A stretch of DNA of 64,000 bases from Poecilobothrus nobilitatus (lineage: Eukaryota; Arthropoda; Insecta; Diptera; Dolichopodidae), in assembly GCA_947095535.1 (NCBI GenBank), contig OX352773.1, positions 215,098,093-215,162,092 of the forward strand. Direction: 5' to 3'. The notes under the pieces are model-generated. The model was not told where the DNA came from. It searched no databases and worked only from the letters and a program-made list of their open reading frames with translations. The position numbers and the translations under genes are program-made. This document shows positions 1 to 11,009 of the stretch, in pieces (the first letter of the stretch is position 1; each line of letters starts with the position of its first letter).

Positions 1-67
1 TTCCCGAATTCTTCCTTTTTTCTTTATATTTTTCAGCTTTACGTATATTTTAAATTCATTCAATAAC

Positions 68-1758
68 GACGAAGAGTGCAGTAGAGTAGACTGTGTCAAC
101 TCTGGGATACCCGTATGAACGTAATATATCCTATTTCTATAAAACTTGATCATCTTTTAAAAACATTCAGATGTTTTAGTACTGAACTACAGAGATATAT
201 TTATGTACATTGTGGAGTTGTATGACAGCTACCCGAATCTATTGCGCCTAGCTTCATTAAGTTCCAAGAAATGCAAGAAGCCTAAACCGGCTGCTTTAGA
301 CCAATCAAATTTTACAAAAGTTTTTGGCATGCAACTCGACACTTTTTCACTAAATTTCAGATAGCAAGATTCAATAGACACTGAGTTATTTTCATTTAAA
401 AAGCGAAGTTGTATGGCAGCTACCCGAACCCGTCGCACCACCACAACCAAATTTTGTAGAGGCTGTTGCCATAAAACTTGATCATCATTCGCAAAATTTC
501 AGATACCTAGATTGGATAGACACTGGGTTATTTCCATTTAAAGAAAGAAGTTGTATGGCAGCTACTCGAACCCGGCGGCCGAAAAATGCTGTAGTTAAAC
601 AGCAAAAGAAACAATTTTGCAAAAGTGACGCATACAAAATGTCAGCCTTCTAGCTCCTTTATATTTTGAGTTATCGTGCGGACTGACACTGAGTTATTTT
701 CATTTAAAAAGAGATCTTGTATGGCAGCTACCCGAACCCGTCGCACCACCACAACCAAATTTTGCTGAAGTTATTGTCATAAAACTTGATCATCATTCGC
801 AAAATTTCAGATACCTAGATTGGATAGACACTGGGTTATTTTCATTTAAAAAAAGAAATTGTATGGCAGCTACTCGAATCCGACGGCCGAAAATGCTGGA
901 GTTAAATAGCAAAAATAATAATTTTGCAAAAGTGACGTATACAAAATGTCAGCCTTCTAGCTCCTTTTTTTTTTGAGTTATCGTGCGGACGGACACTGAG
1001 TTACTTTCATTTAAAAAGAGAAGTTGTATGGCAGCTACCCGAACCTGTCGCACCACTACAACCAAATTTTGCAGAAGTTGTTGCCATAAAACTTGATCAT
1101 CATTCGCAAAATTTCAGATACCTAGATTGTATAGACACCGGGTTATTTCCATTTAAAGAAAGAAGTTGTATGGCAGCTACTCGAATCCGGCGGCCGAAAA
1201 TACTGGAGTTAAATAGCAAAACTTACAATTTTGCAAAAGTGATGTAAAAAAAATATCAGCCTCCTAGCTCCTTTATTTTTTGAGTTATAGTGCGGATGGA
1301 CACTGAGTTATTTTCATTTAAAAAGAGATTTTGTATGGCAGCTACCCGAACCCGTCCCACCAGCACAACCAAGTTTTGCAGAAATTGTTGCCATAAAACT
1401 TGATCATCATTTCCCAAATTTCAGAAACCTAGCTTGAATAGATACTGAGTTATTTCTATATAAAGAAAGAAGTTGTATGGCAGCTACTCGAACCCGCCGA
1501 CCGAAAATGTTGGATTTAAATAGCAAAACTAACAATTTTACAAAAATGACGTAAAAAAAATTTCAGCCTCCTAGCTTCTCTATTTTTTGAGTTATCGTGC
1601 GGACGGACGGACGGACGTACATGGCTTAATCGACTCAGAATTTGATTCTGAGCCGATCCATACCTTTGACACTATATCTAGCTCGGCTCCTTTAAGATGT
1701 CACAAACGTAATGGCAAATTTATTATACCCTTGAACATAGTTCATACGGGTATAAAAA
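68..1758 (+). repeat. Hairpin-ended repeat element A1 with ~307-bp tandem array
   Basis: This is a non-coding mobile-type element. The 5' end carries GACGAAGAGTGCAG, a short inverted stretch, then ATACCCGTATGAAC (106-119). The 3' end carries the reverse complement GTTCATACGGGTAT (1742-1755) and folds as TATACCC/GGGTATA. The interior is a tandem array: the anchor ATAAAACTTGATCATC recurs at about 138, 471, 779, 1086 and 1393, giving a period of ~307 bp after a longer first unit. Each unit contains TTGTATGGCAGCTACCCGAA-type text. A GGAC run (about 1600-1618) precedes the 3' terminus. This architecture (5' hairpin, ATACCC, tandem units, GGAC run, terminal hairpin) matches a very common non-autonomous repeat of higher flies. 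Its class (Helitron-like or other) is not settled by the sequence. Open frames here are by-products. Confidence 0.75.
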
Positions 1759-2484
1759 CTTACGGCCATTTTTCATAAATTAATTCATAATAATTGTAGT
1801 GTGTGATTTAATTATGAAGTGTACCAATAGATTTTTTAACACTCTTCAAGGTATTCTTTAAATACAATAACAATTTCCATGTAGTAACTTAAATTTTCAG
1901 AAGTCTTTAAAATGTTAGCCCTATCATGTGAGAAAGATTGGCTATAAAGTATGGGCAAATAATTTTTACCACACGCCAAGCTAATTCTTTTAGGAATATT
2001 TGCACTCTTTCAGTTAAAGGAATACAAGCGAGTAAACATCTGTGTTTTTGTGGACCACTTAATCTAAAATTTACATCACTTTAGGGCAAATCATTTTTGA
2101 AGTTCAGCAAATAGTCCTAATAAATGAATAAAATATTCATGACGCATTTGTATTTAACATTAAAATACAAGAACTTTAAAGGCGATTTGGTTTAATGAAC
2201 AGATGAATATTAAAATAAAATATATTTTAGTTTCAGTTGTGAAATACAACCGAATTGATTTCTCATAAGTATGGTACATAAATACGAAATTCGAAAATGA
2301 CATATTAAGTATGAGCATATTCAGTTTTTCATAATTCTAAAGCGATGACAAGAGTATATTATACACTTATTCCAGAAATTTAACTTTTCCATTTAATGTT
2401 TTTACTTCCTTCGGCTTTATTTCATGTAACCTGTTTACACAATTAAACAAATCATTAATAAATAATTATTTATATTATAAATTT
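1759..2484. other. Non-coding spacer between A1 and A2
   Basis: A/T-rich sequence with no coding frame, splice-site pair or repeat that I can recognise. It separates two oppositely oriented members of the same repeat family. Confidence 0.5.
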
Positions 2485-3939
2485 TTATACCCGTACGATA
2501 GGATCGGGTATAATAAAATTACTCCTCCGTTTGTAACACCTCGAAATAAGCGAGCTAGATATACCTTCAAAGGTATGGTCCGTCCGTCCGTCCGTCAGCA
2601 CGCTAACTCAAAAACTAAGAAAGCTAGAATCTTGAAATTTACACAAAATATTCTGGGAGTAATTTGTAGGTTCCCTATTTTTTTTGGTTGAGTTTGGACC
2701 AAGCCTTAGGGTAGCTCTCGAACACCTAACTTTTAGATCCCGACATTTTTTTTGAAATATTATTGAATATTGAATATAATTTTTAAATTTTAACTGCTCA
2801 TAGATCTCACAAAAATATTAATTTTATTTTTAATAACTTTTTTTTGTAGCCCCACCCGTTATGGAGCTACAGCTCCCCAAAGGTTCAAAAAAGCTCTATA
2901 TTTAAATTGTTATAGCACAAGTTGTATAAGGTATATCTTCATTTTGAAAACGCCAAACGATTACTACTTTTATTAGCTTTAAAAAAATATATACAATAAA
3001 TATATATTTGTGGCATACGGTGTCTTAATTTACCGTTATGTGAAACTCAAATTTTGCAAAATCTTTCAACCATTCTATCTTCTAAACGGTTTAAGTTGGA
3101 AACTTGAAATTTTGACAGAAGTTAGATCTTTGAAAATAAGTATGAGTCATTTCAAAAAATTTTTTTGTAACACTCCCCGTTTAGGAGCTGTAAGAGGTCA
3201 AAAACTAAAAATTTCCTATTTTTAAACACCTGTAACTTGAACACCTGTTAAAATTTTTTTGAAGTAATACACAAAAATTAAAGCTTCAACATTATACTCT
3301 TATTTCTGTTAACAACTTTTTTTAATAATATAGGGTTACTTTATAATTGACGAAAGTGTTACTTGATTTTTTCAAATTTTCTAACAAATTTCTTTAAAAC
3401 GAATTTTTCCATTTTGTTTTACTCGATAATTTGAAATTGTTGAGGATATAATGCGTAATATAAAAAAAATGTAAATAAATAAACAACATAACGGTTGCTT
3501 GAAGAATTTTTATTATTATTATTTATATGATATTGATATATATACATACTTATATAATATCATGTTTATTTACATATCGTATATGTCACTAGTAAATGAA
3601 TGATAAGAGTATATATGTATATTATATAGCGCCGTATTTACATACATATATGTATTTTATTGTACTTATAAGAAATTATTCTGTCAATGGAATATTTAAA
3701 TATAATATAATATAATATTTAAAATTATATTTACTATTTTGTACTAAGTAAATTTAATATACATTTACCGCTTAGTATTAAATGTTACTATAGAATATTT
3801 GAGTTACTATAGAAGTTTTAGATTCCGAATACTAAAATATTAAAAAAATAATATTGTAGGCAGAGTGACTGTGAACATACTAACGGTTCGTACGGGTATC
3901 TAAGAGTTGACAAAGTCAACTGTATTCTTCCTCGTTTTT
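2485..3939 (-). repeat. Inverted repeat element A2 of the same hairpin-ended family
   Basis: Read on the minus strand this has the same parts as the element at 68-1758. Its 3' hairpin is TTATACCCG (2485-2493) with CGGGTATAA (2505-2513), a 9-bp stem with an 11-nt loop. Next to it is a GTCC run (about 2579-2597) followed by text complementary to TTTTTGAGTTAT-type sequence. The other end carries GGTTCGTACGGGTAT (about 3884-3898), then the palindrome AGTTGACAAAGTCAACT and CTTCCTCG (to 3934). Two diverged internal units are visible about 320 bp apart, around 2850 and 3172, each with a GGAGCT motif. No transposase is encoded. The middle is much more diverged than in A1, so this copy looks older. 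Confidence 0.65.
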
Positions 3940-4002
3940 GATTGCAACAACATTTTTTTTTTTTATTAATTTATGCTTAGCACAATAGCATAAATTTTCT
4001 AT

Positions 4003-4077
4003 CTATCTAATAGTGTAGTGGTTAAGATACCAGTCTTTCAATACAAACGACTCGGGTTCAAATTCCGGATTCTTTAA
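4003..4077 (+). repeat. tRNA-Glu-like SINE head or tRNA pseudogene
   Basis: ATAGTGTAGTGGTTAAGATA (A box) and GGGTTCAAATTCC (B box) are spaced as in a tRNA. The anticodon-loop text CTTTCAA resembles tRNA-Glu (anticodon TTC). The acceptor arms do not pair, and the anticodon stem is broken, so this is not a working tRNA. It is either the promoter head of a tRNA-derived SINE or a decayed tRNA copy. An A/T-rich tail follows to about 4190 without a clear end. Confidence 0.5.
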
Positions 4078-4089
4078 TTATATGAAAAT

Positions 4090-7000
4090 TAGTTTATATA
4101 TGGGTATCTTCTAATTAATATCATATCGTAATATATAATAAAATAAAAATAATTCTTGTATTATGCATAATAAATGGCGAATAAATAAAAATATTTTTAT
4201 TCAATAGTCTTGCACAATAGCCACAGCCGAATAATCAACAGCTTAATGAAACTAATGATTCCAAAACGTGAAATATGAACAGGTATAATAAATTACTTTA
4301 GTGGATACCCTTTGCTACTTCTGTGAAAAGAAGAAAAAAAAAAAAACAAACATGTTCTTGAAACGGGTAAAATTGTACTCGTTTAAAATTTATATAAAAT
4401 TTCAAAACCATTTATAACCTGTCAAATATTTCATGTGTTCATCTTTTTTGCATTATATAGTGTATGTATGTCAGTGCGTATATATACGTTTGAGCACGAA
4501 TAGGTATAATATTCAAAATAATCACTAAACCTTATTTATAATAACTATAATATAACCGTTATATTTTTGAAAATAAATAGTAGACTACATTTAGATTCAT
4601 TTTAGTTATTAAGTAGAAAAACATCTACAAAAAAAAAAAAAAACAAAAGCCATTTTAAATTTTTTTTTTTACACGTTTTAACATAAAACCATTTTTGTTA
4701 TCCTTTTTTTTTTCAGTAATCAATTTTTTCTCTACCCATTCACTTTTCATCCACTACATTAAATATTTTTCTTCACTAAATTTAAAATCAAACAACTGAT
4801 GACTTTAGTTACTCAGTTTATAAAATTAGATCAAGGATCTGAAATTTATAATAGTTTTTATAGCATTAATTATAAAAATCAAATGGTGAGAGAAAAAAAG
4901 AGATATTAAATGAAAGGAAAAACCAAAAAAAAAAAAAAGAAATATGTATTGAAGAAAAAGAATGGAAAATGATGGGGAACTGCAAAAAAAAGGCAAAAGA
5001 TACACAGGTTATTTAAATTTTTAAGTAGAAAAAGTTTAGTAGCCCGTTTAGACGTTATAATATTCTATAGAAATTAAAAATATACTTTACTGTTTAAAAA
5101 CAAAAAAATCTTCTTTTATTTTTTTTTCTTACAGTAGATGATAGATATAATTTAATAAGAATGTCAGAATTCATTCATGAATGAATTTTTAAAGATTTTT
5201 GGCAATCATTTTTGTAGTTACAAGTTTCAAGGAAAGAGGTACCAAACTGGTATGTCTGAAAACAAACTGAAATATTACACTGATAGGAAAAAAAAAATAA
5301 AATAAGAATTAATTAGATGGTTTGACATTTTATTTAAAAATAAACGCAAAGTACGTGACTAATAGTTCAAGCTGAGCAAAGAGGAGAAATCTTAGGAATA
5401 AAAAGTTGATCTACAGTTTTCTGGCTGCAATTAAGATATATTAAGAATTTAAGTGTTAAAGACAATCTAAACTAAAGTCAACACATTTCCGTACTCTTCC
5501 AATTGCAATAGATAATTTTAATTAGAAGAACAAGCGAACAGTTTCTCCGATATAAATTGTAACGTTTCTTTGAAATATTTTAAAATGTTTGTTACTGAAG
5601 GAAAATTTAAAAAAAAAATCTACTGATTAGTTTTGTTAACTAATAAAACATATTATTATATACAGTGAATAAAACTAATTTATGCTTTTAATAAAGTTCT
5701 CTTTTCCTCTTTTTGACCTTTTCTTTTAAATATACCATTACTCGACTGTATTTTAATACAGTTTTGCTTCAATAATTACTATATTATAAAATTCTGATAA
5801 ATATTTTATATAATAAATATTAAACAACAACAAAAACAAAAAAAGAAAACAAAAATTTTCTTAAGTTATTAGTTTTTTTGTTGTGTTTTGTTTTTTTCGG
5901 ATGGGATACAAAATCGAGCCAAAAGAAGGAAGAGTTTAAGGAAAAATACTTTTACCATCACTTTTATTTTTTACTTTTTTGTTTCAGTTTTTTTGATTTT
6001 TCTACTAATGTTTATTTAAGGTTCTCATCACAATTTTTATCTTAAGTATTTTATTTAATATTTAATGATTCTATTTAGAAAAAAAAAAAGAGTTTTATTT
6101 TTTCTTATTTTTCTTTTATTTTTTAGATTCATTAGATGTTAGATAACATTTTATCTCATGAATAATAGTGGTAGTGAAATTATGAATTTGTTTGTATATG
6201 TATATTAAAATATAAAGAAAGAGACCCTATATTTATAAATATTAATATATATGTATTATATAAAATATAATATAGAGTTAAATAATCTATTTAGTATATA
6301 TAAAAATTGTGTAATATATAAGTAATATGAAAATATAGTTGATATACCTACTGATCCTTATTTTTGTCCTTTCTCGCTTTCACTCCATTTTTGCTTTTTT
6401 TTTTTTTCTTTATTTAGAAATCCTTTATTGAAACCTTAATTAAATTTAATTTTTGTCCCAAAACATTAACATAAATTACGCTTATATTAATATAGGTAAT
6501 ATCTCACGTAAATTATGAAAGCAATTTTTTAATAATTTAATGTTGGCGCCTACCTTTAGGCAAAAATAAATTTACATATTTTCTAGTTTTTGCTTTTTTG
6601 TAATTTTCTCTCTTTTTTTGTTTTTTTACGTTTTGTTCGTTTTGATTTTAAAATTTTTCCATTTATATTAAAGATGAAAATTTTTAAAGAAAATACGAAT
6701 TAGTAAAATATATCTATGGATGTGTGTAGATTGAAAAAATCAGTAGCATGAGAAAAAAGAAAAAAAAAAAAAAACAATAAGTAAAAAGAAGAGGATTCAT
6801 TTTCTATAATTGAAATAAATTTAATGGGATGGAGGTTGGGAGTTTGTTAAAAAAAAAAATTAATGAAAATTTATAAAAATTAAAAAAATATTTATTAAAA
6901 GTTATAAGTCATATAAGTAAAGCAGTTTAATAACCTAATATTTAAAGGGTAGTGGTTATTATTATAAAAATAAACACCTGTCTCTTATTTATAGAATGGT

Positions 7001-9294
7001 TATTTACTTCAGAATTGATTAAAATGTCTGCGAATATAAATGAGTAGTAAAGTTAAGTATTTCATTCAATTTAAAAGTCAAACCCCGATTCGAATGTTTG
7101 AACCAGCAATAAAACCAAAAGTAAAACCTTTTTCATCTACTTTTTAATCTGATTCAGCTATCATTCGTCATTGAGTTCAAATTAAAGAGAAAACAATATA
7201 TATATACATCAATAATAGAAAAATATTGACAAACAATAAAACAAATACCTAATATAAACAAAAAATTTTATGGATATCTCTCAGCTAACTCATAGATATC
7301 CAAATATCTTAATGTACCTGGGTAAAAATATTCAAATGCACCTTTGCAATTTATTTCAAGCGCCTGGAACTGTTACACGTAGTATATAATTATAGCCCGT
7401 TTTTTACGTTTGCAACTGTCACACGTTATTAAATTTAAAAAATAAGAATATATTCTCATCATCATATCCATCATATTCTCATTTCCATTGCATACGTTTT
7501 CCTCTTGTAAGAAATTTATCTTATTGAGTTCAATTATACAGCCCTACTGTTTCTTTTTTTATATATATATTATTAATAATAAATTCTGTTATTTTTAAAA
7601 TATTTTTAGATTCTGAAAAATTAAATATATTTTCGAACTTTTCAGAATTTTATTTCGGTTTTTGGAAAAAAATTTGTATTTTAAATTTAAATGAATATTA
7701 TAATATTATACTTTAAAATATCAATATTTATAAAACGTTCCCCTTCCGTATTTTATTAAAATGCCTTCCAAAAAAATATACATCCCTGATATAACTGATA
7801 ATTTTTTAAATGAAAAAAAGCGAGAAAATAAAAAAAAAAAAAATAAAACAAAATTACTTTTGAAGGCATTCAACAACAGTAAGAATTTAAAATTTCTGTA
7901 AAAAAAAAAACTTATCTTCATCGTTTTAAAAAGGAAACCAATAAGAAAAAATAAAAATACAACAATAAAGTGAACAAAAAAAAGAACGAAAAAAAAAAAA
8001 AATAAATTAAACGAATCGCTGTTAAAAATCAATATAAATTTTTCGATGAAAAAAAACTAATTTGTTGTTGTTATTCTTTGATTTTCACTGTTTATTTCTT
8101 AACCGTTGAATGGTGTAATGTTGTGAAAATTCATTTTTATTTTGTTTTTTCCCAAGAATTGTTTAAATTACAGTAAATTACAATAAAATGAAAGACAAAC
8201 AAATCCTTTTGAATTTTTTTTTATTATTTTATTTTAAACCCTTTCATTTTCTATTCTTTTGATATTTATCAGTGTATTACAGAAAATTTACCAGAAAAGA
8301 ATTGACCCAATGTGATGATTTTTCGATAAAAGTAAATTCAATACTTTTCCACTTTTTCTCCTACTTCCCTACTAAAAAGTACGAATAGAATATATTAAAA
8401 AAATTAGAAGGAAAAAAGAATTCTTTAATATTCTTGTGGATCAAAGAAATAGCAATAGAAAAAATTGTACCAAAAGATTTAGGTAACTGTCAGCTAAAAT
8501 CCAAAATATTTTAGAATGTAATTAGAGTATATTATGATTCGAATTTGTTATAGATGATAATGAAGATGAAGATTTGAATCAAAATTTGTTTTGTTATGTT
8601 TTGTTTAGTAAAAACTTTACATTTATATTGAATTTTTTTTTTCTCAATTTCGACTAATTTGTTTTAAATTGAAATTATCAAACGAAAAAAAAATCAATAA
8701 TATTGAATTACATTATAAGGTTATGTATCCATGTTGTAAATTTTTGTAATAATTAGGTATTTTTAAAATGAATATTACAGTAAATTCTATAAAAGAAGTG
8801 ATAAAATCTTTTTCATTTTTGTCTAAGTTGTATTGTGGTATTTTTTCTAAATTTCTTTTGTGGCTTTCAGATTTTATTTTGTATGAAGAAAAAGGAAATT
8901 TCTTTTAAATAAAATTTGTACAAAGAATTCATTTTTGGTAATACAATTAAATTTCTTTATGGTTTTTATTTTGAGATAATTTTTAAAAAGAAATGTTTAT
9001 ATTAACTTTACTTTTTTTTTTTTTCTTTTTACTAATTATTTTCCCTTATTTAATTAGAATTTTTTCTTTATTTTCAATGAAAGTTAAGATAATAATTGAC
9101 AAAAACAAAAATTTTTTTTTAAAAATATAATTAATTAATTATTGTTTATAACTTAGTGTTAGATTTAATTAATTGTAAATAGAATAAATTTAAAAAAATC
9201 GAAATATATAAATTTTAAGATTGTATTTTAATACTGAGGAAGGGAGGAATATTAACTGAATATTAACTGATCAGGAGGTAAAAACAGCACAGAC
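4090..9294. other. Long non-coding A/T-rich region
   Basis: Poly(A)/poly(T) runs and A/T dinucleotide tracts dominate. Short lysine/phenylalanine-rich open frames, such as the one opposite 7721-8032, are low-complexity artefacts. I found no motif, domain, RNA gene or convincing exon. It could be intergenic or intronic. Confidence 0.5.
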
Positions 9295-9307
9295 ATAAGT
9301 TTAGGTG

Positions 9308-9725
9308 GATTTATTGAGTAAAAAATTGTTTTTTATTTATACTTTTTGTCCACAAAATAATTTTATTAATATTTTATTTTTTTATAAGTCTTCAAATATT
9401 ATATTTATTTATTATCAAGCCTATATATATTTCGGCATCACTGCCATCATCAGGGCGAATACAATTTAATACTCCTTATAATACTATTTTATTTAATACT
9501 TATACAATTTAATAAGTATTAAATTGTATTCGCCCTGATGATGGCAGTGATGCCGAAATATATATAGGCTTTATAATAAATAAACATAATATTTTAAGAC
9601 TTATAAAAAAATAAAATATTAATAAAGTTATTTTGTGGACAAAAAGTATAAATAAAAAACAATTTTTTACTCAATAAATCCAATTAAGATGTTCCACAAA
9701 CTTACGGTTGAAAAAATTCAAGGAT
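9308..9725. mobile_element. Large fold-back element with 167-bp arms and putative TSD
   Basis: Arms 9307-9473 and 9515-9681 are inverted copies differing at only about four positions in 167, separated by 41 bp. The inner arms hold TATATATTTCGGCATCACTG and CATCATCAGGGCGAATAC. The central spacer itself can pair (AATACTTA with TAAGTATT). The whole insert, with a 44-bp non-palindromic tail (9682-9725), is bracketed by the direct repeat ATAAGTTTAGGTG at 9295-9307 and 9726-9738. This is consistent with a 13-bp target duplication. No protein is encoded. The near identity of the arms implies recent insertion or arm conversion. Element class is unknown to me. Confidence 0.75.
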
Positions 9726-9738
9726 ATAAGTTTAGGTG

Positions 9739-10878
9739 TTTGTGCATTAATTTACATCTAATAACGACTGATTAAAGTACTGACTATTGAGTACTGACTT
9801 AAAATAAATAAAGAAAACTAAAATCAACCTAATATATGATTCTTAAAAAGAGAATTATATAGAATCAAAAGAGCTTTATATTCTTTATTCCTTAATTTAC
9901 TAAAAGTACCTAAATCTTAATAAAAGTAATGTTTTGTTTTAAATTTAATACTAGTTTTGTATTAGAGTTTATATATTAGAATAGAACGAATATAATATAA
10001 TTAATATTCCTTGGGCTCACAAGTCACTTTAGAACGAAATTGGTCCAGATTGAAGCCATATGAAAATAAATATTCTAAAATATAATCCAAGTATTTAGAT
10101 TAGAATTAATCATGTCAATAGGATAATTATCTGCTTATAATAATTACGACAATGCTACGATTATTTCCAGAATCAAAATAAACAATTAATAACATGGTCG
10201 TTTTTAACAATCGAATCAAAGCCAGTACGATATAGACTAAAAGTGTCGATATTATGCAAAGGTAAAACGAATTTTGTTTTTACTCTACAAATTTAGACTG
10301 AAAAAGAGGTTGAGACCATACTCTTATAATAAATTAAGAAAAAGTATTGAATTGAAAAACGTAATTAGTTGTTTCTGTTTTTTTACAAAATATGCAAATA
10401 TTATGTTAATATATTCAATTTTATTTCCTACTATAGCTATTGTCAGTTCGAATGAATAAAATATTTTTTCACGTAACCGGAAGAGTCCTAGAGAGAGTAT
10501 TTTATTTTTTATCACAAATAAGTGGGTACTGGTATAACGTATCAAAAACAATATAAAGTTGTAATAATTTTTCTTAACAGTTTTTATTGTGAGCCAAAAA
10601 CATTAAACAACATATAAACAAATTAAAATAGTCGATTTCCAAAACAATACCAAGAAAGATATTGATACGGTCTCCGTAATAGTTGTCATATATAACCACT
10701 AAAAAAATAGCGAGAACAAATAGACCACAAATAAATCAAGAAATAGTTGTTTTAAAAAAAATAAATATTTTTTGTGTTTATCTTACAAGGGATGTTTACA
10801 ATAATAAAAGGATTACAAGTGACCGTCTATACAAAAAACCGTTTTCAATACGACTTAGAGGTTAAAAATTTTTTACTC
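9739..10878. other. Non-coding region, no recognised feature
   Basis: A/T-rich sequence. Short frames near 10274-10551 and 10683-10865 show no domain and biased composition. No splice-bounded exon is evident. Confidence 0.4.
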
Positions 10879-10880
10879 AT

Positions 10881-11009
10881 TGGGTCGAATGCATAAAACT
10901 GAGCTTGTGCTTAAATCTGACTTTTTCAAAGAAAAGCCAAGCTTCAACTTGTAGGTTTGCATGCAAAAGTGATATTTGAATTCAAGCTCAGTTTTATGCA
11001 TTTGATCCA
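10881..11009. mobile_element. Small MITE copy M1
   Basis: A 129-bp element with 27-bp inverted ends: TGGGTCGAATGCATAAAACT... (10881-10907) and its complement (10983-11009), with two mismatches. The interior is non-coding. A diverged second copy lies at 22906-23025. Family not identified. Confidence 0.65.

Noticed and set aside
229..450. 73-codon minus-strand frame
   Set aside because: Lies in the first units of the A1 tandem array and repeats with them.
4003..4077. Functional tRNA-Glu gene
   Set aside because: Acceptor and anticodon stems do not pair; only the Pol III boxes are preserved.
7721..8032. 103-codon minus-strand F-rich frame resembling a membrane protein
   Set aside because: The apparent hydrophobic segments are poly(T)-encoded phenylalanines; no family pattern.
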